This document shows positions 1 through 8,561 of a stretch of 64,000 nt of DNA, piece by piece. This DNA comes from Frigidibacter sp037095735. Its GTDB lineage: Bacteria > Pseudomonadota > Alphaproteobacteria > Rhodobacterales > Rhodobacteraceae. The stretch spans positions 11,618 to 75,617 of the forward strand of contig NZ_JBAWKD010000016.1 in assembly GCF_037095735.1 (NCBI RefSeq), in the 5' to 3' direction. Under the pieces are notes generated by a model. It was not told where the DNA came from and made no database searches. It was given only the letters and a program-made list of their open reading frames with translations. The stretch's first letter is position 1; every line of letters starts with the position of its first letter. The position numbers were made by a program, and so were the translations under genes.

Positions 1-865
1 TGACCAGCCCATAGGGTTCGAGCCCGCCCGCAAGCTCCACGGGCAGGATCTGAAGGATGCCGCTCGCGACGTAATGCGCCGCCACCATATGCGGCATCAC
101 CGCCAGCATCTGGCTGTTCTGCAGCAGCGTCGTCGCCATCAGCATCGAGCCGGTTTCGACGATCGACTCGGGTGCGGGGATGCGTTCGGCACGGAACGTC
201 GCCTCGACCACCTGCCGCAGCGGGCTCGACATCGGCTGCATGATCCAGGCGCGACGGGCCAGATCGCGCAGCGTCAGGCGGCCTTCGGCGGCGACCGGGT
301 TGTGCGCGCCGGCGACGATCGACAGGCCCTCGGGGCTGAGTTCCGCAAAATCGGTCAGCCGAGCAAGGCGCGCCCCCACCCGCCGGCCGATGACGACGTC
401 GAGCCGCCCCTGTTCAAGCTGGGGCATCAGCATGTCGGAGGTGTCGATGGTGATGCTGATCTCGGCCCGGGGGTGGGCCTCTTTCATCCGGGCGACCGCC
501 AGCGCGAGTGGGCCCGCGGCGGCCGCGGTGATCGAGCCGATGGCAAGGCGCCCCTCGGCGCCCGAGGCCAGCGCGGCCAGCGCCTCGCGCAGGTCGCCGA
601 ACCCCGACAGCAGCAGATGCGCCTGCCGGATCAGCACCTCGCCATAGATCGTCGGCGTCAGGCCGCGGCGGTTGCGCTCGAACAGCGGCAGACCCAGCGA
701 CTGTTCCATTTCGGTCAGCATCTTCGTCGCCGCGGGCTGACTGACGCCGAGCCTCTCAGCCGCCTTGCGCAGGCTTCCCAGATCCTGAAGCGCGACGGCC
801 AGCGACAGCTGCCGCAAGCGCAGGCGGCCCAGCAGTTGGGCGGTCGAGGGCAGAGTGACTGACAT
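1..865 (-). CDS. LysR-family transcriptional regulator, C-terminus cut by window edge
   Basis: Reads from an ATG at 865 to the window edge, 288 codons without a stop, so only the last few residues should be missing. The N-terminal winged helix is clear (residues about 20-65, with AERLGVSQPAATKML as recognition region), followed by the periplasmic-binding-like effector domain from about residue 90. The family binds a small metabolite and usually controls the divergent operon, here the TRAP transporter starting 89 bp away. A palindrome with LysR spacing overlaps its own start codon, which fits autoregulation. The effector cannot be read from the sequence; a carboxylate carried by the TRAP system is the natural inference. 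Confidence 0.9.
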   Translation of the reverse strand, partial: MSVTLPSTAQLLGRLRLRQLSLAVALQDLGSLRKAAERLGVSQPAATKMLTEMEQSLGLPLFERNRRGLTPTIYGEVLIRQAHLLLSGFGDLREALAALASGAEGRLAIGSITAAAAGPLALAVARMKEAHPRAEISITIDTSDMLMPQLEQGRLDVVIGRRVGARLARLTDFAELSPEGLSIVAGAHNPVAAEGRLTLRDLARRAWIMQPMSSPLRQVVEATFRAERIPAPESIVETGSMLMATTLLQNSQMLAVMPHMVAAHYVASGILQILPVELAGGLEPYGLV

Positions 866-878
866 AACCACAGGTTAT
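864..878. promoter_or_regulatory. Candidate LysR operator, T-N11-A palindrome
   Basis: ATAACC-ACA-GGTTAT is a perfect 6-bp inverted repeat with a 3-bp spacer, and T865 and A877 are separated by 11 bases, the classical LysR-box geometry. It lies over the start codon of the LysR gene and 77 bp before the TRAP operon start. Binding is inferred only. Confidence 0.6.
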
Positions 879-954
879 CACAACATAGCCACATTACAAT
901 TGACGGATATACCAAATCGCGGCCTTCTCCGCTCAATCATCGGAGGAGGATGGG

Positions 955-1509
955 ATGGAGGCTCTGGGAAGGCTCGCGCTTGGCGGGCTGCGGCTGTTCA
1001 TCGTCGCGGCGCTGGCCGTGATGATCGGGCTCGTGTTCCTGAACGTCGTGCTGCGCTACGGCTTCAACTCGGGCGTCAGCGTGTCCGAAGAGCTGTCGCG
1101 GATGCTCTTCGTCTGGCTGATCTTCACGGGCGCGGTGGTGGCGATGTACGACCACAGCCACATCGGCGTAGACAGCCTGCTGCGCCGGATGCCGCGGGGC
1201 GGGCAACTGGTCTGCGCGGTGATCTGCGACGCGCTGATGCTGTTCTGCTGCGGGCTTCTGCTGGTGGGAAGCTGGCGCCAGACGGGCATCAACTGGGGCA
1301 ACCTCGCACCGGTGACCGGTCTGCCGATCGGCCTGTTCCACCTGGCGTCGCTGACCGGCAGCCTCGGGCTGATCGTGGTGATCGCCAGCCATCTCTTCCG
1401 GCTTCTGTCGGGCCGCGCGACCGCCGAAGACCTCGTGCAGGTCGCCGAGAGCGAGGACCTGCCGCACCCGGTGCCCGGGTCTGCCGCCGCGGCGGGGGGC
1501 AAGCCATGA
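955..1509 (+). CDS. TRAP transporter small permease (DctQ family)
   Basis: A 184-residue inner-membrane protein with four hydrophobic segments (roughly residues 10-35, 45-70, 85-110 and 125-155), the usual size and topology of DctQ subunits. It pairs with the large permease to make the membrane part of a sodium-driven, binding-protein-dependent carboxylate importer. The ATG at 955 is preceded by a strong Shine-Dalgarno run, GGAGGAGGA at 942-950. Its last codons overlap the large-permease start by 4 bp (ATGA), so translation is probably coupled. Confidence 0.93.
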   Translation: MEALGRLALGGLRLFIVAALAVMIGLVFLNVVLRYGFNSGVSVSEELSRMLFVWLIFTGAVVAMYDHSHIGVDSLLRRMPRGGQLVCAVICDALMLFCCGLLLVGSWRQTGINWGNLAPVTGLPIGLFHLASLTGSLGLIVVIASHLFRLLSGRATAEDLVQVAESEDLPHPVPGSAAAAGGKP

Positions 1510-2783
1510 CCGCCGCGCTCTTCATCGGATCCATCCTCGGGTCGATGGCCATCGGCGTGCCGGTCGCCTTCGCGCTGATCCTGTGCGGCGTCGTGCTGAT
1601 GCTGCAGCAGGGCATGTTCGACGCGCAGATCGTGTCGCAGAACCTCGTCGGGGGCGCCGACAGTTTCCAGCTGCTGGCGGTGCCGTTCTTCCTGGCGGCG
1701 GGCGAGTTCATGAACGCGGGCGGGCTGTCGCGGCGGATCGTCGATCTGGCCGTGGGCCTTGTCGGCCACTTCCGCGGCGGCCTCGGCTATGTCGCGATCC
1801 TGGCCGCGGTGATCATGGCCTCGATGTCGGGCTCGGCCGTGGCCGACACCGCGGCCATCGGCGCGATGCTGATCCCGATCATGCGGCAGGCCGGATACCG
1901 GGTGAACCAGTCCTCGGGGCTGATCGCGGCGGGGGGCATCATCGCGCCGATCCTGCCGCCCTCGATCCCGTTCATCATCTTCGGCGTCACCGCCGGCGTT
2001 TCGGTCAAGAAGCTGTTCTTGGCCGGGATCGTGCCGGGACTGGCGATGGCGGCGGCGCTGGTCGCGACCTGGTGGTGGCTCTCGCGCCGGGACGAGACGC
2101 TGGTGACCCCCAAGGTCCCGGCGGCCGAGGTCTGGCGGCGGTTCCGCGACAGTCTCTGGGCGCTGGCGATCCCGCTTCTGATCGTCGTGGGCATCAAGCA
2201 GGGGATCTTCACGCCGACCGAGGCCGGCGTCGTCGCCGCGGTCTATGCGCTTGTGGTCGGGATGTTCGTCTACCGCGAACTGAAGCCCGCCGATCTCTTC
2301 GGGCTGATGTTGAACGCGGGCAAGACCACGGCGGTGGTGATGTTCCTCGTCGCCGCGGCGACGGTGGCGGCCTGGATGGTGACGATCGCCGAGCTGCCGA
2401 TGATGGTCATCGACCTGCTCGAGCCGCTGATCGACCGCCCGATCCTGCTGATGGCGGTGATCATGGTGGTGATCGTGCTCGTCGGCATGGCGATGGACCT
2501 GGTGCCGACGATCCTGATTCTCGCGCCCGTGCTGATGCCGCTGGTCAAGCAGGCGGGCATCGACCCCACCTACTTCGGCGTGATGTTCATCATGAACTGC
2601 GCGATCGGGCTGATCACCCCGCCGGTCGGCACGGTGCTGAACGTCATCTGCGGCGTCAGCCGGATCACGATGGACGACGCGGTGCGCGGCAGCTGGCCGT
2701 TCCTGCTGGCCTATCTGGCCCTGCTGGCGCTGTTCACGGTTTTCCCGTCGCTGGTCATCGTGCCGATGCACTGGTTCATGTGA
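1506..2783 (+). CDS. TRAP transporter large permease (DctM family)
   Basis: A 425-residue polytopic membrane protein with about a dozen hydrophobic helices, normal length for DctM. Family hallmarks include GGIIAPILPPSIPFIIFG near residue 140 and GLITPPVGTVLNV near residue 370, the paired hairpin regions typical of ion transporters of this fold. It starts within the end of the small-permease gene (4-bp overlap) and is followed directly by an amidohydrolase gene. It forms the transport channel with the subunits encoded at 955 and 3760. The substrate cannot be read from the sequence. Confidence 0.95.
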   Translation: MTAALFIGSILGSMAIGVPVAFALILCGVVLMLQQGMFDAQIVSQNLVGGADSFQLLAVPFFLAAGEFMNAGGLSRRIVDLAVGLVGHFRGGLGYVAILAAVIMASMSGSAVADTAAIGAMLIPIMRQAGYRVNQSSGLIAAGGIIAPILPPSIPFIIFGVTAGVSVKKLFLAGIVPGLAMAAALVATWWWLSRRDETLVTPKVPAAEVWRRFRDSLWALAIPLLIVVGIKQGIFTPTEAGVVAAVYALVVGMFVYRELKPADLFGLMLNAGKTTAVVMFLVAAATVAAWMVTIAELPMMVIDLLEPLIDRPILLMAVIMVVIVLVGMAMDLVPTILILAPVLMPLVKQAGIDPTYFGVMFIMNCAIGLITPPVGTVLNVICGVSRITMDDAVRGSWPFLLAYLALLALFTVFPSLVIVPMHWFM

Positions 2784-2784
2784 G

Positions 2785-3735
2785 GTGCCCGTTCCCATGC
2801 ATCTGCCCCCCGACTTCCCGGTCCTCGACGCGCATCAGCACTTCTGGGACCCGGGCGTGAACCACCACCCCTGGCTCTGCGACGAGCCGATGATCCCGTT
2901 CCGTTATGGTGACTACAGCGCGATCCGGCGGCGCTTCCTGCCGCCCGACTACCTTGCCGCGGCCGCACCGGTCCGTGTCGTGGCCACGGTCTATGTCGAG
3001 ACGGAATGGAACCCGTCCGATCCGCTGGGCGAAACCCGCTATATCCACGAGGTCGCCGAGCGTTACGGCTATCCGAACGCGGTGGTGGCGCAGGCCTGGC
3101 TCGACCGGCCCGACGCGGCCGAGGTGCTGGCCGGACAGGCCGCGTTTCCGCTGGTGCGCAGCGTCCGCCACAAGCCCGCCGCCGCCGCCACGCCGGATGC
3201 GGTCGTGCGGGGGCGCCCCGGCGGCATGGACGACCCGCGCTGGCGTGCGGGTTTCGCGGAACTGGACCGGCACGGCCTGATGTTCGACCTGCAATGCCCT
3301 TGGTGGGAGCTTGAGGCCGCGGCGGACCTTGCCGCCGACTTCCCGGACACGACCATCGTGCTCAACCACGCCGGCCTGCCCTCGGACCGCAGCGCCGAAG
3401 GGCTGGCGGGCTGGCGGCGGGCGATGGCGCGGCTGGCCGAGCGGCCGAATGTCGCGCTGAAGATTTCCGGGATCGGCCTGCCGGGCCGGCCCTGGACGCT
3501 GGCCGAGAACGGCCCGGTGATCCGCGAAGCGATCACCCTTTTCGGCTGGCAGCGCTGCATGTTCGCCAGCAACTTCCCCGTCGACAGCCTCGTGGGCAGC
3601 TTCGCCACGATCTTCGACGGCTTCTACGCGGCGAGCGAGGGATACCCGGAGGTCGTCCGCCGCGCCCTGTTCCACGACACTGCCGCCCGGATTTACCGCA
3701 CCACGGCCCCGGTCGGCGCCAAAACGACGGCCTGA
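2785..3735 (+). CDS. Amidohydrolase-2 family metal-dependent hydrolase (COG3618 type)
   Basis: A TIM-barrel hydrolase of 316 residues if the GTG at 2785 is used; an ATG at 2797 would give 312. The N-terminal DAHQHFWDPG carries the family HxH motif, VLNHAGLP near residue 195 and a late Asn-Phe-Pro motif (ASNFPVDS, residues about 259-266) occupy the positions of the other metal/substrate ligands. Relatives hydrolyse lactones such as 2-pyrone-4,6-dicarboxylate or sugar lactones. It sits between TRAP permease and TRAP binding-protein genes with 1-bp spacing to the former, so a role in opening a lactone form of the imported acid is plausible. Note the late Asn where many relatives have Asp. Confidence 0.85.
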   Translation: MPVPMHLPPDFPVLDAHQHFWDPGVNHHPWLCDEPMIPFRYGDYSAIRRRFLPPDYLAAAAPVRVVATVYVETEWNPSDPLGETRYIHEVAERYGYPNAVVAQAWLDRPDAAEVLAGQAAFPLVRSVRHKPAAAATPDAVVRGRPGGMDDPRWRAGFAELDRHGLMFDLQCPWWELEAAADLAADFPDTTIVLNHAGLPSDRSAEGLAGWRRAMARLAERPNVALKISGIGLPGRPWTLAENGPVIREAITLFGWQRCMFASNFPVDSLVGSFATIFDGFYAASEGYPEVVRRALFHDTAARIYRTTAPVGAKTTA

Positions 3736-3759
3736 CGGCCGAATTGGGAGGAGAAGGAC

Positions 3760-4761
3760 ATGACGAAACTGACCCGGATCGGGGCGCTTGTCGCCTCGGT
3801 CGCGCTGCTGGCCGCCCCCGCGATGGCCGAGATCCGCGACACCACGCTGCGTCTTGGCGTGACCCTGCCCGAGGCGCATCCCGTGGCCAAGGCCGCCCGC
3901 AAGTTCGCCGAGCTGGTCGAAGAGGCCTCGGGCGGCAAGATCGAGGTGAAGGTGTTCCCCGGCGCGACGCTTGGCAACGAGCTGCAGATGCAGTCGGCGC
4001 TGCAGGGCGGCACGCAGGACCTGACCATCGGCACCACGACGACGCTGGCCGGCATGGTGCCCGAATTCTCGGCCATCGACATGCCCTACCAGTTCCGCAC
4101 CACGGCCGAGGCCGACGCGATCCTTGACGGCGAGATCGGCCAGGCGCTGTTCGACAAGCTGGCGGACAAAGGCCTGATCGGCCTGTCCTACATGGAGCAG
4201 GGCTTCCGCCACACGACGAACAGCAAGCATCCGATCACCAAGTGGGAGGATTTCGCGGGGCTGAAGATCCGCGTCCAACCCTCGGCCCTCTACATCGACA
4301 TGTTCAATGGTCTGGGTGCCAACGCGGTGCCGATGACGATCAACGAGGTCTACACCGCGATGGAGACCCATGCCATCGACGGGCACGAGAACAGCCTGAC
4401 CGCGATCGACGCGAACAAGTTCCAGGAGGTGCAGAAATACCTGAGCCTCACCGGGCACAGCTACAACGCGCTGGTGCTGATGGCGGGCAAGCCGAGCTGG
4501 GACAAGCTCAACGACGATGAGCGCGCCGTGCTGACCGAGGCCGCCAAGGGCGCGCGCGACTACGAGCGCACGATCACCCGCGAGCAGAACGAGACTCTGC
4601 TGGCCAAGCTGGCCGACGACGGGATGGAGATCAACGAGGTCACCCCCGAAGAGCGTCAGCGCCTTGCCGAGCGGCTTGAACCCGTGGTCGCGAAGAACAC
4701 CGACGCGATCGGCGTCGACTGGATGACCAGCTTCTCGGACGCGCTGGCCAAGCTGCGCTGA
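3760..4761 (+). CDS. TRAP transporter solute-binding protein (DctP family)
   Basis: A 333-residue periplasmic protein with a clear Sec signal peptide (cleavage expected after APAMA, about residue 23). The DctP core is present: FAGLKIRVQPSALYIDMF near residue 165 supplies the conserved arginine that salt-bridges the substrate carboxylate, followed by NAVPMTINEVYTAMET. Start supported by GGGAGGAGAAGGA just upstream of the ATG. It is the last gene of the operon and is followed by a strong hairpin. Binding of a carboxylate is expected from the family. Confidence 0.93.
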   Translation: MTKLTRIGALVASVALLAAPAMAEIRDTTLRLGVTLPEAHPVAKAARKFAELVEEASGGKIEVKVFPGATLGNELQMQSALQGGTQDLTIGTTTTLAGMVPEFSAIDMPYQFRTTAEADAILDGEIGQALFDKLADKGLIGLSYMEQGFRHTTNSKHPITKWEDFAGLKIRVQPSALYIDMFNGLGANAVPMTINEVYTAMETHAIDGHENSLTAIDANKFQEVQKYLSLTGHSYNALVLMAGKPSWDKLNDDERAVLTEAAKGARDYERTITREQNETLLAKLADDGMEINEVTPEERQRLAERLEPVVAKNTDAIGVDWMTSFSDALAKLR

Positions 4762-4766
4762 ACACC

Positions 4767-4800
4767 CGCGCCCCCCTGCCGCAGCGGATCGGGGGGCGCG
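4767..4800. terminator. Strong hairpin between convergent operons
   Basis: CGCGCCCCCC at 4767-4776 and GGGGGGCGCG at 4791-4800 form a perfect 10-bp stem with a 14-nt loop, 6 bp after the dctP stop and before the convergent rraA-like stop. There is no T-run on either side, so it may act as an mRNA end or stabiliser rather than a classical intrinsic terminator. Confidence 0.65.
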
Positions 4801-4818
4801 GATCTGCGGGCCTTGCGC

Positions 4819-5496
4819 TCAGTCGATGAAGACGCAGCCGGCATCGCGCAGCGCGCGGTCCACCCAGGACCGGTCGAGCGTGCCGGCGAGGGTTTCGTCC
4901 ATCTGCTTCTGTTCTGCCGCCTGCTTCTTGCGGGTGGCGGCCAGGATCGCATCGGCCTCTTCGCGCGGGACCACGACGACGCCGTCGCCATCGCCCAGCA
5001 CGAGGTCGCCCGGCTGCACGGTCGCCCCGCCGATCGCGATCGCGAAGCCGATCTCGCCGGGGCCGTTCTTGTAGGGGCCGCGATGGCTGATGCCCGCGGC
5101 GAAAAGCGGCAGGTGGGTCTGGCGGATCGCGTCGGCATCGCGGATGGCCCCGTTCAGCACGAAGCCCGCGACCCCGCGCTTGATCGCATGGGCCAGCATC
5201 AGCTCGCCCATCAGCGAGTTGGTCAGATCGCCTCCCGCATCCATGACGATGACGTCGCCGGGCTGCGTCATGTCGATGGCCTTGTGCAGCATCAGGTTGT
5301 CGCCGGGGCGGGCGCGCACGGTCAGGGCCGGGCCGGCCAGCACGCCCGAACTATGCATCGGCCGGATCGTCGGGCCGAAGGCCGTCATGCGCGACATCGA
5401 GTCCGAGACATTCGCGACCGGAAGCGCGCGGAAGGCCGCGACGAGGTCGGGGGAAACGCGGGTCCAGCTCTGCTTGATGCGGAAGCCGTGGGTCAT
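4819..5496 (-). CDS. RraA-like / 4-hydroxy-2-oxoacid aldolase-family protein
   Basis: A 225-residue protein of the RraA/HMG-aldolase fold. GDVIVMDAGGD (residues about 77-87) and GVAGFVLNGAIRDADAI (about 108-124) are the family core, with the Arg-Asp pair that binds pyruvate in aldolase members. Characterised aldolases carry G-X20-R-D-X2-E/D; here the position after X2 is alanine, so aldolase activity is less certain and a decarboxylase or non-catalytic role is possible. It is the last gene of a minus-strand operon with a hydroxyacid dehydrogenase 12 bp upstream, suggesting a cytosolic step in breakdown of an oxo-acid. Confidence 0.85.
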   Translation of the reverse strand: MTHGFRIKQSWTRVSPDLVAAFRALPVANVSDSMSRMTAFGPTIRPMHSSGVLAGPALTVRARPGDNLMLHKAIDMTQPGDVIVMDAGGDLTNSLMGELMLAHAIKRGVAGFVLNGAIRDADAIRQTHLPLFAAGISHRGPYKNGPGEIGFAIAIGGATVQPGDLVLGDGDGVVVVPREEADAILAATRKKQAAEQKQMDETLAGTLDRSWVDRALRDAGCVFID

Positions 5497-5508
5497 GGGA
5501 GGGTCCTT

Positions 5509-6513
5509 TCAGGCGGAAAGTTCGGACACGCGGGCGAGCGAACGCTCGTCGGGCGGCGCGCCGTCGAGCACGCTGATGATGTGGCGGGCGGCGATTTCGG
5601 CCATCGCGCGGGACGAGCCGCGGGTGACGCCGCCGATATGCGGCGTCGCGGTCAGCGTCGGCAGCGGCCACAGCGGGCTGTCGGCCGGCGGCGGCTCGGT
5701 GGCGAAACTGTCGAGCGCCGCCCCGGCGAGATGGCCCGAAGCCAGCGCGGTGGCCAGCGCCGCCTCGTCGATCAGGCCGCCGCGGGCGGTGTTCACGATC
5801 ACCGCGCCGGGCTTCATCAGCGCGATCCGGCGCGCGTCGAGCAGGTTGCGGGTGGCGGCGGTCAGCGGGCAATGCAGGCTGAGCACGTCGAGTGCGGGCA
5901 GCATCGCCTCGAGATCGGGGGCAGAGGGGAAGCCGTCGGCCTCGGGCGTGCCGGGGGCATGCGGGTCGAAGACCGTGACCTCGAGCCCGAGGGCGGCGGC
6001 CATCCGCGCGGTCTCGCGTCCGATCGCGCCATAGCCGACAAGGCCCAGCACCGCGCCCTGGAAGTCGCGGCCCATGAAGGTCGGCTTCGGCCAGGCGCCG
6101 CCCTTGACCGCGGCGGTCAGCGGCTGGATCTCCTTGATCTGCGCCAGCATCAGCGCGATCGCGTGTTCGGCCACCGCGCGGGCGTTCGATCCCATCGAGC
6201 GCAGCACCGGGATGCCGCGGGCGGTCGCGGCGGCGATGTCGATGTTGTCGACGCCGACGCCGTGCTTGACGATCACCTTCAGCCGCGACGAGGCGCCGAT
6301 GACGCGGTCGTCGATCCGGCCCTGCCGGACCATGATCGCATCGACCTGAAGCTCGGCCGCGCGGGCGGCGACGACCTCGGAGGGATCGTAGGGCGGCGAG
6401 AAATGCACGTCGATGTCATGCGCGTTCAGCAGCCGGACGGCGCTTTCGGCGATCGTGGTATGTGTGACGAGGATGCGGCGGGCGCGGCCGCCCGGGGGAA
6501 GGGAGGATGCCAT
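5509..6513 (-). CDS. D-isomer-specific 2-hydroxyacid dehydrogenase
   Basis: 334 residues, standard family length. The NAD-binding Rossmann motif is GLVGYGAIG near residue 155, followed by VFDPH where the acidic residue selects NAD over NADP. The catalytic set is visible: arginine in NTARGGLIDE (about residue 235), and histidine in ATPHIGG (about residue 285). It converts a 2-oxo acid to a D-2-hydroxy acid or the reverse. The gene lies 5 bp downstream of the CitE-like gene and 12 bp upstream of the RraA-like gene, so it likely acts on an intermediate in the same pathway. Confidence 0.92.
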   Translation of the reverse strand: MASSLPPGGRARRILVTHTTIAESAVRLLNAHDIDVHFSPPYDPSEVVAARAAELQVDAIMVRQGRIDDRVIGASSRLKVIVKHGVGVDNIDIAAATARGIPVLRSMGSNARAVAEHAIALMLAQIKEIQPLTAAVKGGAWPKPTFMGRDFQGAVLGLVGYGAIGRETARMAAALGLEVTVFDPHAPGTPEADGFPSAPDLEAMLPALDVLSLHCPLTAATRNLLDARRIALMKPGAVIVNTARGGLIDEAALATALASGHLAGAALDSFATEPPPADSPLWPLPTLTATPHIGGVTRGSSRAMAEIAARHIISVLDGAPPDERSLARVSELSA

Positions 6514-6518
6514 CGGGA

Positions 6519-7355
6519 TCAGTCCTGTGGGCAGCGTGCGAGCAAGCGCTCGGCGCGGGTGACGATGGGGGCGTCGATGAAGCGGCCGTCGAGCGTGAAG
6601 GCCCCGCGGCCAGCGGCGGCCTCGGCCGCATTGGCGGCGACGACGCGGCGGGCCCAGTCGATCTCGGCCTCGGTCGGGGCGAAGGCCTCGTTCAGGACCG
6701 GCACGACCGCGGGATGGATGCAGCTTGCGCCGTCGAAGCCGAAGTCGCGCGCCTCGAGCGCCGCGGCGCGGATCGCGGCGGTGTCCGAAAAGTCGGCGGT
6801 CGAGCGGAAGAGCCCGAAGGACATCACCCCCGCCGCTTTCGCCGCGTAGTGGATCATCAGCTTCGGCATCCGCAGCACTTCGGGCGTGGGCTTCGCGCCC
6901 ATCGCGGTGGCCAGATCCTCGCCCCCCGCCGACAGCGCGATGACCCGCGGGCCGCGCGCGATGGCGCGGGCCTCGAACAGGCCCTCGGGATCCTCGATCA
7001 GCGGCACGAACCCGATGGGGTCGCGGTCGGTCTCGATGACTGCCAGGCGGCGGTCAAGGTCTTCGAGCAGCCCGGCCGACGAGACCTTCGGCAGGTAGAG
7101 CGCATCGGCCCCGGCGCGGGTCGCGGCCAGCGCGTCCTCGACCAGCCGCTCGCCCATGTTCACACGCACGAAGACCTGCGCGCCGCCTTCCGCGCAGCGC
7201 GGAACCCAGGTTGCCAGCGCCTCGCGCGCGGCGGTCTTGCCGGCCTCGGGCACTGCGTCCTCGAGGTCGATGATGATCGCATCGGCCCCGCGGGCTGCGG
7301 CCTTTTCCAGGAATTTCGGCGTGTTTCCGGGGACGTAGAGAAGCGAGCGGATCAT
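6519..7355 (-). CDS. CitE-like CoA-ester lyase (HpcH/HpaI family)
   Basis: 278 residues from the ATG at 7355, which overlaps the end of the CoA-transferase gene by 4 bp. RSLLYVPGN at the N-terminus, DAIIIDLEDAV (metal-binding acidic residues) and GFDGASCIHPAVV near residue 215 are typical of citrate-lyase-beta, malyl-CoA and citramalyl-CoA lyases. Members cleave a 3-hydroxyacyl-CoA into acetyl-CoA plus an oxo-acid. Next to a class III CoA-transferase this fits activation of a hydroxy-acid to its CoA ester and aldol cleavage. The exact substrate (malate, citramalate or relative) is inference. A longer frame upstream of 7355 is only antisense/out-of-frame read-through of the neighbour. Confidence 0.9.
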   Translation of the reverse strand: MIRSLLYVPGNTPKFLEKAAARGADAIIIDLEDAVPEAGKTAAREALATWVPRCAEGGAQVFVRVNMGERLVEDALAATRAGADALYLPKVSSAGLLEDLDRRLAVIETDRDPIGFVPLIEDPEGLFEARAIARGPRVIALSAGGEDLATAMGAKPTPEVLRMPKLMIHYAAKAAGVMSFGLFRSTADFSDTAAIRAAALEARDFGFDGASCIHPAVVPVLNEAFAPTEAEIDWARRVVAANAAEAAAGRGAFTLDGRFIDAPIVTRAERLLARCPQD

Positions 7356-8551
7356 GCGTTCTCGCCTTTCAGCTGCGCGGGCGTCATGCCGATCTCTGCC
7401 AGGATCTCGTCGGTCTGCTGACCGACCTCGGGCGCGGGGTGACGGAAGCCGCCTGGGGTCGCGGACAGCCGCGGAAAGACGTTGTGCTGGGGCAGGGTGC
7501 CGTTCTGCGCATCCTCGACCTCGACCAGGATCTCGCGCTGGGCGAAATGCGGGTCTTCGGCGATGTCGGCGATGTCGTAGACCGGCCCGACCGTCGCACC
7601 CGCAGCGCGCATGCCCGCCAGCGCCTCGGCGCGCGAGCGGCCCGCGAACCATTCCCCAAGCGCCGCATCGACGAGGTCGCGGTGTTTCAGACGTGCGGCG
7701 TTCGAGTTGAAGCGCGGATCGCTGCCCATCTCTGGCTTGCCGATCACCTCGAAGATCCGCAGCGCCACCACCTGCGTCGAGCCCGAAAGCGCCGCGTACT
7801 TCCCGTCCGCACAGCGGTAGACATTGCGCGGCGAAACGGTGTTCGAGGCCGAGCCCGAGCGTTCCTTGACCTTGCCGGTCACCCGGTAGATCGAGGCTTC
7901 GGGGCCGAGCGAGGCGAAGATCGGCTCCAGCAGCGACAGGTCGATGACCTGACCCTGCGCCGCGCCGCGCTCGCGGGCGTAGAGCGCCATCATCACGGCG
8001 TTCGCGCCGGTGAGGCCGGCGATCATGTCCGCCAGCGCCAGCGGCGGCAGGACCGGCTCGCGGTCGGGGAAACCGGTGCGGGCGGCGAAGCCCGACATCG
8101 CCTCGACCAGCGTGCCGAAGCCCGGCAGTTTCGCATAGGGGCCGGTCTGCCCGAAGCCGGAGATCCGGATCGTGATCAGCCGCGGGTTCAGCTCCGCCAG
8201 CACGTCCGGGCCAAGGCCCATCTCTTCCAGCGTGCCGGGGCGGAAATTCTCGATGAAGACGTCGGCGCCGGCCAGAAGCCGTTTCAGCGCCTCCATCGCC
8301 GGGGCCTCGCGCAGGTTCAGCGCGATGGAACGCTTGTTGCGCCCGTAGGTCTTCCAGTGCAGCGACTGGCCCTCGTCACGCCAGTCGCGCAGCGCGTCGC
8401 CCTGCGGCGGCTCGACCTTGATCACGTCTGCGCCGAAGTCACCAAGCTGCAGCGACAGCATGTTGCCGGCGACGACCCGCGACAGGTCGATGACGCGGAT
8501 GCCGTGCAGCGGACCCCTCTGGCCGGGGTCGAAGGTTCTCACCTCTCCCAT
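7352..8551 (-). CDS. Class III CoA-transferase (CaiB/BaiF family)
   Basis: 399 residues, normal for the family. The start GIRVIDLSRVVAGNMLSLQLGDFGADVIKVEPP and the block PLALADMIAGLTG near residue 170 (catalytic aspartate position of formyl-CoA transferase) are diagnostic. It moves CoA between carboxylic acids in the cytosol. It overlaps the CitE-like lyase gene by 4 bp; this pair recurs in citramalate, itaconate and malate CoA pathways. It follows the ABC ATPase gene by 10 bp, so uptake and activation appear to share one transcript. Confidence 0.93.
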   Translation of the reverse strand: MGEVRTFDPGQRGPLHGIRVIDLSRVVAGNMLSLQLGDFGADVIKVEPPQGDALRDWRDEGQSLHWKTYGRNKRSIALNLREAPAMEALKRLLAGADVFIENFRPGTLEEMGLGPDVLAELNPRLITIRISGFGQTGPYAKLPGFGTLVEAMSGFAARTGFPDREPVLPPLALADMIAGLTGANAVMMALYARERGAAQGQVIDLSLLEPIFASLGPEASIYRVTGKVKERSGSASNTVSPRNVYRCADGKYAALSGSTQVVALRIFEVIGKPEMGSDPRFNSNAARLKHRDLVDAALGEWFAGRSRAEALAGMRAAGATVGPVYDIADIAEDPHFAQREILVEVEDAQNGTLPQHNVFPRLSATPGGFRHPAPEVGQQTDEILAEIGMTPAQLKGENA

Positions 8552-8561
8552 CGGGTCCTCC

